A DNA stretch of 41,284 nt from Pseudoduganella buxea. Lineage in GTDB: Bacteria; Pseudomonadota; Gammaproteobacteria; Burkholderiales; Burkholderiaceae_D. A program made the position numbers and the translations under genes. The notes beneath the pieces are model-generated. The model was not told the origin of the DNA, made no database searches, and worked only from the letters and a program-made list of their open reading frames with translations. Of the stretch, positions 16,125 to 25,700 are shown piece by piece; the first letter of the stretch is position 1, and each line of letters starts with the position of its first letter. The stretch covers positions 1 to 41,284 of the forward strand of contig NZ_WNKZ01000055.1 of the NCBI RefSeq assembly GCF_009720835.1, written 5' to 3'.

Positions 16125-16892
16125 ATGTCCGCCGCCGCTTACTCGCCACCTTCGCCCGCCTTCACTCCCCTCGAACAAGTCAGTACGGCGTTGCGCACCG
16201 ACGGCTATGCGTTGCTGGCGCCGGCCGACGTGGCGGCGCTGGCCGGCACGCCGCTGGCCCAGCTGGCGCAACTGGCGTCGGCCTGGGACGACCTGGAACT
16301 GGACAACTACCTGAAGGACGGTGGCCGCTACCGGCGCCGCCGCCATTCCTGTTTCGTGCAGGACGGCGACGCGCTGGCGCAGACGGCCCACCGCGCGCAC
16401 TGGCAGAGCGTGGAGTACAACGCCCTGCACGGCGGCATGCACCGCATGTTCGCGCCAGTGCTGCCGGCCACCATCGAACAGCCGGGCTGGCAGGGCCTGC
16501 TGACGGCGCTGGGCCGGGTATTCTCGGCCGTGCGTGATGCGGGTCGCTGGTACGTGGAAGCCCATCAGTTCCGTATCGACACGGCCGACGGCATCGGCCG
16601 GCCCACGCCGGAAGGCGCACACCGCGACGGCGTCGATTATGTCGCCGTCATCCTGGTCGGCCGGCACGGCATCAAGGGCGGCGAAACCCGCATCTTCGAA
16701 GCGGACGGGCCGAACGGCAAGCGCTTCACGATGACCGAGCCGTGGACCATGCTGCTGCTGGACGACGCCACCGTGATCCATGAATCGACGCCGATCCAGC
16801 CGCTGGCCGGCATCGGCCACCGCGATACGCTGGTGCTGACCTACCGGGCGCACGGCTTCCAGGGTGAAATGCAGCATGAAAGCGGCGCGTAA
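16125..16892 (+). CDS. Fe(II)/2-oxoglutarate dioxygenase of the PF10014 type (amino-acid-hydroxylase-like), 255 aa
   Basis: The iron facial triad is H166 and D168 (EGAHRDGVDYV) with H219 (TVIHESTPI); R233 (GHRDTL) is the likely 2-oxoglutarate ligand. The GGETRIFEADG segment and overall order fit the 2OG-Fe dioxygenase family that includes the Bacillus L-isoleucine 4-hydroxylase, so hydroxylation of a free amino acid is a reasonable inference. It starts 43 bases after the receptor gene. A TACAAT box at 16090-16095 could give it its own promoter. There is no clear Shine-Dalgarno before the ATG. The substrate is unproven. Confidence 0.82.
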   Translation: MSAAAYSPPSPAFTPLEQVSTALRTDGYALLAPADVAALAGTPLAQLAQLASAWDDLELDNYLKDGGRYRRRRHSCFVQDGDALAQTAHRAHWQSVEYNALHGGMHRMFAPVLPATIEQPGWQGLLTALGRVFSAVRDAGRWYVEAHQFRIDTADGIGRPTPEGAHRDGVDYVAVILVGRHGIKGGETRIFEADGPNGKRFTMTEPWTMLLLDDATVIHESTPIQPLAGIGHRDTLVLTYRAHGFQGEMQHESGA

Positions 16893-16961
16893 AAGCCTGA
16901 ACTTCACCGCATACGCAGCAGGCGCGCCGCCGGCGCACTATTTCCGATATAGTCAATCGCA

Positions 16962-18347
16962 ATGAGCAAGTGGGAGCAGTCCGTGGACGCGAGCTACGAA
17001 ATCGAACCGGGTGAAATCGAGATCCTCATCGTCGAGGACAGCCCGACCCAGGCCGAGCGCTTGCGCCGGCTGATCCAGTCAGTCAAGTACCGCGCCCGCG
17101 TGGCCGGCAACGGCCGCCTGGCGCTGGAAGCCATTCACGAGCGCAAGCCGCACCTGGTGCTGTCCGATATCGTCATGCCCGAGATGGACGGCTACGACCT
17201 GTGCCGCGCCATCAAGGCCGATGCGGGCCTGCGCGACATTCCCGTCATCCTCGTCACGTCGCTGAACGATCCGAAGGACATCATCCGCGGCATCGAGTGC
17301 GGCGCGGACAACTTCATCCGCAAGCCCTATGCGGAAGACTACCTGCTCAACCGCATCGGCCACATGCTGGTGAACCAGAAGCTGCGCAAGAACCAGAACA
17401 TGGAAGTGGGCATTGCCCTCTACCTGGGCGAGCAGAAGCACTTCATCAACGCCGAGCGCCAGCAGATCCTCGACCTCCTGATCTCCACCTACGAACAGGC
17501 GGTGCAGGTCAACAGCGAGCTGCAGGCACGCGAACGCCAGGTGATCGAACTGAATATGCGCCTGGCCCACCACGCCGGCCAGCTGGAAACAATCAACCGC
17601 GAAATCGCGCTCAAGAACCTGGAACTGGCCGAGGCCAGCCGCATGAAGTCGGCCTTTATCGCCAATATGTCGCACGAACTGCGCACGCCCCTGAACGCCA
17701 TCATTGGCTTCACCGGCGCACTATTGATGAAGCTTCCCGGCCCGCTGACGACGGAGCAGGACAAGCAGCTCAACACGATCCGCTCCAGCGCCCGCCACCT
17801 GCTTTCGCTGATCAACGATATCCTCGACGTGGCCAAGATCGAGGCCGGCAAGGTCACCCTGTCGATCGAGACGGTGCAGTGCCAGAACCTCGTCAACGAA
17901 GTGGCCGAGACCTTGCGGCCGCTGGCCACGCAAAAAGGCCTGGCGCTGGAAGTGCGGCTGGAGGCGCAGCCCGTGTCGCTCGATACGGACCGCCGTGCAT
18001 TGACGCAGATCCTGATCAACCTGGCCAATAACGCCATCAAGTTCACGGAAAAGGGCACGGTGCGCATCAGCCTGGCCATGGGCACGCGCGAGGACGGCAG
18101 CAAGACTGTGGAATTCTCCGTGGCCGACAGCGGCGCCGGCATTCGCACGGAAGACCAGGCCAAGCTTTTCCAGGCCTTTTCGCAGCTCGACTCCACGTCG
18201 ACCCGCCATGCCGAGGGCGCGGGCCTGGGTTTGTACCTGTGCCAGAACCTCAGCAATGTGCTGGGCGGCTCCCTGTATTTCACCAGCGAGTTCGGCAAGG
18301 GCAGCGTGTTTACCCTGGCCATGAAAGCCGGCCCTGGCGCGATTTGA
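16962..18347 (+). CDS. REC-histidine kinase hybrid (response regulator receiver fused to kinase), 461 aa
   Basis: An N-terminal receiver domain (about 20-140) has E25/D26, phosphoacceptor D69 (LVLSDIVMPEMDG), T99 and K121. It is followed by a coiled coil (about 165-228), a HisKA dimerisation domain with H238 (ANMSHELRTPLNAI), and a HATPase domain (about 340-458, NLANNAIKF, DSGAGI, GAGLGLYL). There is no membrane segment, so it is cytoplasmic and receives phosphate from another kinase or partner. ATG 16962 would be nearly leaderless relative to a TATAGT box at 16948-16953. GTG 16983, seven codons in, has GGGAG with 6-base spacing and may be the true start. Confidence 0.9.
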   Translation: MSKWEQSVDASYEIEPGEIEILIVEDSPTQAERLRRLIQSVKYRARVAGNGRLALEAIHERKPHLVLSDIVMPEMDGYDLCRAIKADAGLRDIPVILVTSLNDPKDIIRGIECGADNFIRKPYAEDYLLNRIGHMLVNQKLRKNQNMEVGIALYLGEQKHFINAERQQILDLLISTYEQAVQVNSELQARERQVIELNMRLAHHAGQLETINREIALKNLELAEASRMKSAFIANMSHELRTPLNAIIGFTGALLMKLPGPLTTEQDKQLNTIRSSARHLLSLINDILDVAKIEAGKVTLSIETVQCQNLVNEVAETLRPLATQKGLALEVRLEAQPVSLDTDRRALTQILINLANNAIKFTEKGTVRISLAMGTREDGSKTVEFSVADSGAGIRTEDQAKLFQAFSQLDSTSTRHAEGAGLGLYLCQNLSNVLGGSLYFTSEFGKGSVFTLAMKAGPGAI

Positions 18348-18419
18348 TCTTCAGATTAATGATTTTGTTGCAACTGCACATAGACCGCCCTGGCGCATAA
18401 AACCAACAAACCAGTGCAC

Positions 18420-18435
18420 ACCGTAGTTCTACGGT
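18420..18435. promoter_or_regulatory. 16-bp dyad (ACCGTAG-TT-CTACGGT) upstream of the candidate sRNA promoter
   Basis: Seven-base arms pair perfectly around TT. The dyad ends one base before the -35 hexamer at 18437, the position where a dimeric class II activator or a repressor would bind. The regulator is not identified. Confidence 0.55.
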
Positions 18436-18436
18436 A

Positions 18437-18465
18437 TTGCAGCGCAACATAAAGCGCGATATATT
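18437..18465 (+). promoter_or_regulatory. Sigma-70 promoter TTGCAG-17-TATATT for the candidate sRNA
   Basis: TTGCAG at 18437-18442 and TATATT at 18460-18465 are exactly 17 bases apart, an optimal arrangement. It points at a gene-free stretch; transcription should start near G18472. Confidence 0.65.
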
Positions 18466-18471
18466 GGAACT

Positions 18472-18538
18472 GTCTCCTCCAAGCGTTCTCCGAACATTTG
18501 GAATTTGCCCGCAACCTCTGGTTCGCGGGCATTTTTTT
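18472..18538 (+). ncRNA. Candidate small regulatory RNA, about 67 nt
   Basis: The stretch is bounded by a strong promoter (18437-18465) and an intrinsic terminator (18506-18538) and has no convincing open reading frame. The predicted 5' end is the C-rich, single-stranded GUCUCCUCC, complementary to GGAGGAGA-type ribosome sites. A first hairpin at 18479-18501 has stems CCAA/UUGG and GUUC/GAAC around a small apical loop, followed by the terminator hairpin. This is the architecture of trans-acting sRNAs. It matches no RNA family I recognise (not 6S, tmRNA, SRP or RNase P). The alternative is a terminated leader of the glutathione S-transferase gene 95 bases downstream. Confidence 0.5.
18506..18538 (+). 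terminator. Intrinsic terminator TGCCCGC/GCGGGCA + T7
   Basis: The 7-bp stem is at 18506-18512 and 18525-18531, with further ACC/GGT pairing inside the loop and seven T at 18532-18538. It ends the candidate sRNA and any readthrough from the kinase gene. Confidence 0.85.
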
Positions 18539-18632
18539 GTCCAGCACCATCGCAATTTTTGAGCGCCGGCAAGAAACCTCGCAATGCACTACCATAGCAA
18601 ATCGACAACTGGTCGATCATTATGGAGCGCTC

Positions 18633-19274
18633 ATGGTCCGTCTGCACTGCTTTGGCCAATCCGGCAATTCCTTCAAGGTGGCATTCCTGCTGCGCGCCCT
18701 GGAGGCGCCGTTCGAGGCCGTCCACGTCGACTTCCTGGCCGGCGTCACGACCACACCCGACTGGCGCGACGAGAACAACGAGATGGGCGAAGCGCCCATC
18801 CTGGAAGACGGCGCGCTGCGGCTGACGCAATCGGGCGCCATCCTCACGTACCTGGCCGGCAAGCACGGCCGCTTTGCCGGCGCCACCGACAGCGAGCGCC
18901 TGGAAGTGCTGCGCTGGCTGCTCTACGATAACCACAAGTTCACCAGCTACTTCGCCACCTACCGCTTCAACAAGTCCTGGGGCAAGGCGGCGCCGGATCC
19001 GGCCGTATCGGCTTTCCTGCTGAGCCGCATCGAGAGCGCCTTCACCATCGTCGACAAGCACCTGGCCACGCGCGACTGGATCGTCGGCGACAGCCCCACC
19101 ATCGCCGACTTCTCGCTGAGCGGCTACCACTTCTATCCACGGGAAGAACACGGCATCGACATCCCCGCCCGCTGGCCACACCTGGCCGCATGGGTCGAAC
19201 GCCTGAAACGGCTTCCCCGCTGGGCCGATCCGTACGATGTCATGCCAGGCACGCGTATCCCTCCCCGCTGGTAG
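18633..19274 (+). CDS. Glutathione S-transferase family protein, 213 aa
   Basis: An N-terminal thioredoxin-like domain (1-80), including EAPILEDG and TQSGAILTYLAGK, which holds the cis-Pro/Ser glutathione-binding elements. A helical C-terminal domain (about 85-205) has DWIVGDSPTIADFSLSGY, the conserved N-capping box of GSTs. Position 10 is Ser (GQSGNSFKV), a possible catalytic residue. It is cytoplasmic and conjugates or reduces an unknown electrophile. The start at 18633 has GGAG with 5-base spacing; a longer in-frame opening back to 18498 lies in the sRNA terminator and is rejected. A TTCGGT-ACCGAA dyad at 19284-19301 follows the gene but has no T-tract. Confidence 0.9.
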   Translation: MVRLHCFGQSGNSFKVAFLLRALEAPFEAVHVDFLAGVTTTPDWRDENNEMGEAPILEDGALRLTQSGAILTYLAGKHGRFAGATDSERLEVLRWLLYDNHKFTSYFATYRFNKSWGKAAPDPAVSAFLLSRIESAFTIVDKHLATRDWIVGDSPTIADFSLSGYHFYPREEHGIDIPARWPHLAAWVERLKRLPRWADPYDVMPGTRIPPRW

Positions 19275-19473
19275 CCACCCCAATTCGGTGTCGATACCGA
19301 AGTGCGATGCGCGAAACGAGTGTCCCACCGCTTCGGCGACCGGTTTGGGGAAACAGCTGCTGATCAAGTGCACGAACCAACATCTCCGCAACGTTCGTCC
19401 GCGCCTGCCCACTATTGTTCAAACGACCGATTTAGTTATATCAATTGCTTGAATTCTATGATGTAATCCGGGA

Positions 19474-20136
19474 ATGGTTGAAAAGCAAATACGAAAATCC
19501 CGCTCGGATGGCGAGCAGTCGCGCGAGAAGCTGTTGCTGGCGGCGATGAAGCTGTTCGCGGAACAGGGCTTCGCCCGTACGTCCACGCGCGAGATCGCAC
19601 TGGCGGCCGGCGCCAATGTGTCGGCCATCAGCTACTACTTCGGCGACAAGGCGGGCCTGTACAAGGCCGCGCTGACGGACTTCCTGCCGCCGCCGCAAAA
19701 CAATATCGACATGTTCGACCAGCCGCACTTCACCTTGCGCCAGTCGCTGGAGGGCTATTACGCCCAGCTGCTGGGGCCCATGCTCGAGGGCGAGGAAGCC
19801 GAGTTGTGCAGCCGCCTGTGGCTGCGCGAGATCCTCGAGCCGATGGGTGTCTGGGCCAACGAGGTCGACAACGGCATCCGCGCCGAGCACACGGCCTTCG
19901 TCGGCGTGCTGGCGCGGCACATGGGCGTACCCGTCGACGACGAAATCCACCGCATGGCCCACGCCTGCGCCAGCATGGGCGTGCACCTGATGATCGGCAC
20001 CGACGTAATCAAGGCACTGACGCCGCAGCTGCTGGCGGCGCCGGATGCGCTGCGGGGCTGGCTGCCACGGCTGGCCGGCTATGCCGAAGCGATCGTGCTG
20101 GCGCAAATCGAAACACTGAAGAAAGGAGCAGCATGA
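19474..20136 (+). CDS. TetR-family regulator (CecR/YbiH-like, DUF1956 C-terminus), 220 aa
   Basis: The N-terminal TetR helix-turn-helix (about 12-60) has FARTSTREIALAAGANVSAISYYFGDKAGLY. The C-terminal ligand domain, with LCSRLWLREILEPMGVW, resembles the CecR/YbiH DUF1956 type known to control efflux pumps in enterobacteria. It is the first gene of the efflux unit: its TGA overlaps the outer-membrane-factor ATG (ATGA), so the regulator is cotranscribed with and probably represses the pump. The ribosome site before the ATG is weak. A TATGAT box at 19457-19462 may be its -10. Confidence 0.88.
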   Translation: MVEKQIRKSRSDGEQSREKLLLAAMKLFAEQGFARTSTREIALAAGANVSAISYYFGDKAGLYKAALTDFLPPPQNNIDMFDQPHFTLRQSLEGYYAQLLGPMLEGEEAELCSRLWLREILEPMGVWANEVDNGIRAEHTAFVGVLARHMGVPVDDEIHRMAHACASMGVHLMIGTDVIKALTPQLLAAPDALRGWLPRLAGYAEAIVLAQIETLKKGAA

Positions 20137-21548
20137 GGTACACACTCTGTGCGTTCGCCGTCGCGGCGGCATGCGCACTCACGGGCTGCGGCCTGACGGC
20201 GCCTGCCCGCCAGGTGCCGCCCCAGGAACCCGCCCAGTGGCAGGCCCCCCTGCCCACGCAACTGCCGCACGGCGGCGCAGTGACGGAGCTCTCGGGCTGG
20301 TGGCGCAGCCAGGGCGACCCGCTGCTGGCCCAGCTGATCGAAGCGGCCCAGGAAGTGAGCCCCACCGTGGCCAGCGCCCGTTCGCGCATCGGCCAGGCCC
20401 GGGCCGAACGCACCGCCGCCGGCGCGGCGCTGGCCCCCGGCGTGACGGGCGTCGTCACGTCCAGCCGCACCAGCCAGCAGCAGGCCAGCGTGCCGTCGAA
20501 CACGACGTCGCAGGCCTTCGTGCAGGCTTCGTGGGAGATCGACCTGTTCGGCGCCAACCGCGCCGCGCGCGATGCCGCCCAGGCCCGCCTCGACAGCGCG
20601 CAGGCCGGCTGGCACGACGCGCGCGTGTCGGTCGCCGCCGAAACGGCCAACGCCTATTACGGCCTGCGCGCCTGCGAACAGTTGCTCGCGGTGGCGCAGC
20701 AGGACGCGCAGTCGCGTGCCGACACGGCCCGCCTGACGGACCTGACGGCGCAAGCTGGGTTCCAGGCGCCGGCCACGGCGGCCCAGGCTCGTGCCAGCGC
20801 GGCCGATGCCAACAGCCGCGCCATTGCCCAGCGCGCCCAGTGCGATGTCAACGTCAAGGCCCTGGTGGCCCTGACGGCACTGGACGAACCCACCCTGCGC
20901 AACCGCCTCGGTGCGGCCACGTCGGCCCCGCCGCTGTCGCCGGCGCAGGGCATCGCCATCGCCGCCCTGCCCGCGCAGACGCTGGCACAGCGGCCGGACG
21001 TGTTCACGGCCGAACGGGAAGTGGCGGCAGCGAGCTTCGAAGTCGCCGGCGCCCAGGCGCAACGCTATCCGAAACTGTCGCTGACGGGTTCCGTGGGCCG
21101 TGGCCGCGTGCACGCCGAAGGCCAGAACGTCACGGCCAGCACGTGGAACCTGGGTCCGGTGCAGATGACCCTGCCCATCTTCGATGCCGGCACGCGCCGC
21201 GCCAACGTCGTCGCCGCGCAGGAGCGCTACGAGGCCGCCGTGACGAACTACCGGGGCAGCGTGCGCCAGGCCGTGCGCGAAGTGGAGGAAGCGCTGGTGA
21301 ACCTGCAGGCCACCGACGAGCGGGCCGGCGACGCGCAAACGGCGCTGGAGGGCTATCGCAGCGCCTTTGTCGCCACCGAGGACCGCTACAAGAACGGCAT
21401 GGCCAGCCTGCTGGAACTGGAAGACGCCCGCCGCACGCGCCTGGCGGCCGAGAACACCATGGTGGGCCTGCAGCGCGAACGCAGCGCCGCATGGATCGCC
21501 CTGTACCGCGCGGCGGGAGGCGGCTGGAGCCGCCCGGCGCAACAATAA
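20133..21548 (+). CDS. Outer-membrane efflux lipoprotein (NodT/OprM family), 471 aa
   Basis: A lipoprotein signal peptide ends in LTGC, with C19 as the lipidated residue. Two outer-membrane efflux (OEP) repeats follow, with long amphipathic helices. FVQASWEIDLFGANRAARDAAQARL in the first half (about 125-150) is the family hallmark, and LPIFDAGTRRANVVAAQERYE marks the second repeat. It forms the trimeric outer-membrane channel of the tripartite pump. AGGAG precedes the ATG, which overlaps the TetR stop codon. The adaptor gene follows 13 bases later. Confidence 0.93.
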   Translation: MRYTLCAFAVAAACALTGCGLTAPARQVPPQEPAQWQAPLPTQLPHGGAVTELSGWWRSQGDPLLAQLIEAAQEVSPTVASARSRIGQARAERTAAGAALAPGVTGVVTSSRTSQQQASVPSNTTSQAFVQASWEIDLFGANRAARDAAQARLDSAQAGWHDARVSVAAETANAYYGLRACEQLLAVAQQDAQSRADTARLTDLTAQAGFQAPATAAQARASAADANSRAIAQRAQCDVNVKALVALTALDEPTLRNRLGAATSAPPLSPAQGIAIAALPAQTLAQRPDVFTAEREVAAASFEVAGAQAQRYPKLSLTGSVGRGRVHAEGQNVTASTWNLGPVQMTLPIFDAGTRRANVVAAQERYEAAVTNYRGSVRQAVREVEEALVNLQATDERAGDAQTALEGYRSAFVATEDRYKNGMASLLELEDARRTRLAAENTMVGLQRERSAAWIALYRAAGGGWSRPAQQ

Positions 21549-21561
21549 AACGGACACCACT

Positions 21562-22704
21562 ATGAACAAGATGAAGAACAAACCCGTCGTCCTGGCCGTG
21601 CTGGCCCTGTGCATTGCCGCAAGTGCCGGCGTGGCCGTCATGACCCCGGCCGCGGCGGCCAAGGAAGAACAGAAGACGGCGCAGACGCCGGCGCTGACGG
21701 TGACGACGATCCGCCCCGCCACCGCCGCGCTGCCGCTGCAGCTGGCTGCCAACGGCAACGTCACGGCCTGGCAGGAAGCCGTCATCGGCAGCGAGTCGAA
21801 CGGCCTGCGCCTGACGGAAGTGCGCGTCAACGTCGGCGACGTCGTCAAGAAGGGCGAAGTGCTGGCCGTGTTCTCGGCCGATACCGTCAATGCCGATGTG
21901 GCCCAGTCGCGCGCCGCGCTGGCCGAGGCGCAGGCCAACGCGGAGGCGGCCAAGGCCGACGCCCGCCGCGCCCGCGCCGTGCAGGCCAGCGGCGCGCTGT
22001 CGGAACAGCAGATCAGCCAGTACCTGACGGCCGAGCAGACCGCCAACGCCCGCATCGCGTCGGCCCGCGCCGCGCTGGCGGCGCAGCAGCTGCGCCTGAA
22101 ATACACGCAGGTGGTGGCGCCGGATGCCGGCGTCATCTCCGCGCGCAGCGCCACTGTCGGCTCCGTCGTCGGCACGGGCACGGAGCTGTTCAAGCTGATT
22201 CGCCAGGGCCGCCTGGAGTGGCGCGCTGAAGTCACGGCCACGGAACTGAAGAACATCAAGCCGGGCGGCAGCGTCAAGGTGAAAGCGGCCAACGGCAGCG
22301 AACTGACGGGTAAGGTGCGCATGATCGCGCCCACCGTCGACCCGCAGACCCGTTCCGCGCTGGTGTACGTGGACCTGCCGGCGGACCTGCGCAGCAACGC
22401 GCCGTTCAAGGCCGGCATGTTCGCCACCGGCCAGTTCGAGCTGGGCACGTCGGACGCGCTGACCCTGCCGCAACCGGCCGTGGTGGTGCGCGACGGCTTC
22501 CCGTACGTGTTCCGCCTGAATCCCGATTCGCGCGTCAGCCAGGTCAAGGTCCGCACGGGCCGGCGCCTGGGCGACCGCATCGAGGTGGCCGGCGTGGCGC
22601 CCGATACGTCCGTCGTGCTGAGCGGCGCCGGCTTCCTCAACGACGGCGACCTGGTACGCCAGGTGGCGGCCCCCGCCGCCGTGCCGCCGAGCGCCAAGCG
22701 CTAA
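21562..22704 (+). CDS. RND efflux periplasmic adaptor (membrane fusion protein), 380 aa
   Basis: An N-terminal signal/anchor (about 8-32) is followed by lipoyl and alpha-hairpin domains (about 75-185, VRVNVGDVVKKGEVLAVF and AEAQANAEAAKADARRA). The beta-barrel domain (about 200-280, ISARSATVGSVVGTGTELF) and a membrane-proximal domain complete the HlyD/AcrA order. It bridges the inner-membrane pump and the outer-membrane factor. Its ATG has only a weak ribosome site, so it probably relies on coupling to the upstream gene. The pump gene begins 9 bases downstream. Confidence 0.92.
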   Translation: MNKMKNKPVVLAVLALCIAASAGVAVMTPAAAAKEEQKTAQTPALTVTTIRPATAALPLQLAANGNVTAWQEAVIGSESNGLRLTEVRVNVGDVVKKGEVLAVFSADTVNADVAQSRAALAEAQANAEAAKADARRARAVQASGALSEQQISQYLTAEQTANARIASARAALAAQQLRLKYTQVVAPDAGVISARSATVGSVVGTGTELFKLIRQGRLEWRAEVTATELKNIKPGGSVKVKAANGSELTGKVRMIAPTVDPQTRSALVYVDLPADLRSNAPFKAGMFATGQFELGTSDALTLPQPAVVVRDGFPYVFRLNPDSRVSQVKVRTGRRLGDRIEVAGVAPDTSVVLSGAGFLNDGDLVRQVAAPAAVPPSAKR

Positions 22705-22713
22705 GGAGCCGCG

Positions 22714-25700
22714 ATGAATTTTTCCGCCCTGTCGATCAAGAATCCGATCCCGGCGATCATGCTGTTCGTCCTGCTGACCCTTGCCGGTCTGCTGGCCTAC
22801 CAGGCCAATCCCGTGCAGGACTTCCCGGATATCGAACTGCCCATCGTCACCGTCTCGGCCTCGCTGCCGGGCGCCGCGCCGGCCCAGCTGGAAACCGAGG
22901 TGGCGCGCAAGATCGAGGACTCCGTCGCCACGCTGCAAGGCGTGAAGAACATCTACACGAAGGTACTCGACGGCGTGGCCACCGTCACCGTCGAATTCGT
23001 GCTGGAGAAGAACCTGTCGGACGCCGTCAACGAAGTGCGCGACGCCGTCACCCAGGTCAAGGCCGACATGCCGGCCGAGCTGCGCGACCCCGTCGTCAGC
23101 AAGGTGTCGACCGCCGGCCGCGTCGTGCTGACGTTCGTGGCCCGCGCCAAGGCGACGGGCGGCAACAAGATGGACGACGCCGACCTGTCCTGGTTCGTCG
23201 ACAATACGGTGGCGAAACGGCTGCTGGCGGTGCCTGGTGTCGGCTCCGTCAAGCGCGCCGGCGGCGTCGACCGAGAAATCCGCGTGGAACTGGACGATGC
23301 GCGCATGGCCGCGCTGAAGGTGTCGGCGCTGGACGTGTCCCGCCAGCTGCGCCTGGTGCAGCGTGAAGCCCCGGGCGGCCGGGGCGATGTCAGCGGGGCC
23401 GAGCAGTCGGTGCGCACCATCGCCACCGTGCAGTCGGCGCAGGAGCTGGCGGCGATGAACATCCCGCTGGGAGATGGACGCCATATCCGCCTGGACCAGG
23501 TGGCCACCGTCACCGACACCATCGCCGAGCCGCGCGCCGTGGCCACGCAGGACGGCCTGTCCACGGTGGCCTTCGAGATCTTCCGTACCAAGGGCGCCAG
23601 CGAAACGGCCGTGGCCGACGGCGCGCGCGCCGCCATCGCCAAGCTCAAAGGCGAATACCCGAATATCGAACTGAAGGAATCGATCGACAACGCATCGCCC
23701 GTCAAGGAGAACTTCGACGGCTCGATGGAGCTGCTGTACGAAGGCGCCCTGCTGGCCGTGCTGGTGGTGTGGTGGTTCCTGCGCGACTGGCGCGCCACCC
23801 TGGTAGCCGCCGCTGCCCTGCCGCTGTCGGTAATGCCGGCCTTCCTGGGCATCTACTGGTTCGGCTATACCTTGAACACCGTGACCTTGCTGTCGCTGGC
23901 GCTGGTGGTGGGCGTGCTGGTGGACGACGCCATCGTCGAGATCGAGAATATCGAACGCCATCTGCGCATGGGCAAGACACCGATGCAGGCGGCGATGGAA
24001 GCGGCCGACGAAATCGGCATGGCGGTGATCGCCACCACCTTCGCGCTGGTGGCCGTGTTCCTGCCCACCGCCTTCATGGGCGGCATTCCCGGCAAGTTCT
24101 TCAAGCAGTTCGGCTGGACCGCCGTACTGGCCGTGCTGGCATCGCTCGTCGTGGCGCGGCTGCTCACCCCGATGATGGCGGCCTACCTGCTCAAACCCAA
24201 GGTGCACAAGGAAGAGAAGGACGGCTGGATCATGACGCGCTATATGCGCACGATGAAGTGGTGCCTGAACCACCGGGGCATCACGGCCATCGCGTCGGCC
24301 GTCTTCTTCGTGTGCTCGATCATGCTGGTAGGCCTGCTGCCGACCGGATTCGTGCCGCCGGCCGACCGCGACCAGACTCAGGTCAACCTGGAACTGCCGC
24401 CCGGCTCGACCCTGGCGCAAACGAAACTCGTGGCCGAACAGGCGCGCCAGGCGGCCATGCAGGTGCCGGGCATCACGGGCGTGTTCAGTTCCATCGGCGG
24501 CGGCTCGTCCGGCGATGCCTTCGCCCCCGGTGCCGCCGCCGAAGCGCGCCGCGCCGTGCTGACCATCACCACCATCCACCGCACCGAGCGCGATGAATCG
24601 ATGCCGGAACTGGACAGCCTGCTGCGCGCCAAGCTGTCCGCCATTCCTGGTGCCCGCTTCACCGTCGGCCCGCCCGATACGGGCGTGAAGATGCAGCTGG
24701 TGCTGCAGTCGGAAGACCCGATCGCCCTGATGGGCGCGGCCCAGAAGGTGGAACGGGAACTGCGCACCTTGCAGGGCATCGGCAACGTCACGTCGAGCGC
24801 TTCGCTGGTGCGCCCCGAAATCATCGTGCGCCCCGACTTCGCCCGCGCGGCGGACCTGGGCGTGACGGCCAGCGCCATCGGTGAGACGGTGCGCGTGGCC
24901 ACGGCCGGCGACTACGATTTCGACCTGACCAAGATGAACCTGCCCGAGCGCCAGGTGCCGATCCGCGTCAAGCTGCCCGACGCCGTGCGCGCCGACCTCG
25001 ATGCCATCGGCCGCCTGACGGTACCGGGCACCAACGGCCCCGTGATGCTGGCCAACGTCGCCACCATCACGATGGAAAGCGGTCCGGCCCAGATCGACCG
25101 CCTGAACCGCAGCCGCAACGTGACCCTGGACGTGGAACTGGGCAACCGCTCGCTGGGTGAACTGAACGCGCAAGCGCGCGCGCTGCCGTCGATGCAGAAC
25201 CTGCCGCCATCCGTGAAGATCGCCGAACTGGGCGACGCGCAGGAGATGGCGTCGCTGTTCGCCAGCTTCGGCCTGGCCATGGCCATCGGCGTGCTGTGCA
25301 TCTACGGCGTGCTGGTACTGCTGTTCAAGGACTTCATGCAGCCGGTGACGATCCTGGCGGCGCTGCCCCTGTCGATCGGTGGCGCCATCGTGGCCCTCCT
25401 GGTGACGGGCCGCGCCCTGTCGATGCCGTCGATGATCGGCCTGATCATGCTGATGGGGATCGTCACGAAGAACTCGATCCTGCTGGTGGATTACGCCATC
25501 CTGGCGCGCCAGGACGGCATGAGCCGCTTCGACGCGCTGGTGGATGCCTGCCACAAGCGGAGCCGCCCGATCCTGATGACCACCATCGCCATGGGCGCCG
25601 GCATGCTGCCGCTGGCACTGGGCTGGGGCGCCGACCCGAGTTTCCGTTCGCCGATGGCCATCACGGTGATCGGCGGCCTGATCACGTCGACCCTGCTGAG

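Noticed and set aside
18498..18632. An N-terminal extension of the GST frame back to 18498
   Set aside because: It would translate through the sRNA terminator from a TTG without a ribosome site; the ATG at 18633 has GGAG and begins at the conserved thioredoxin-like fold.
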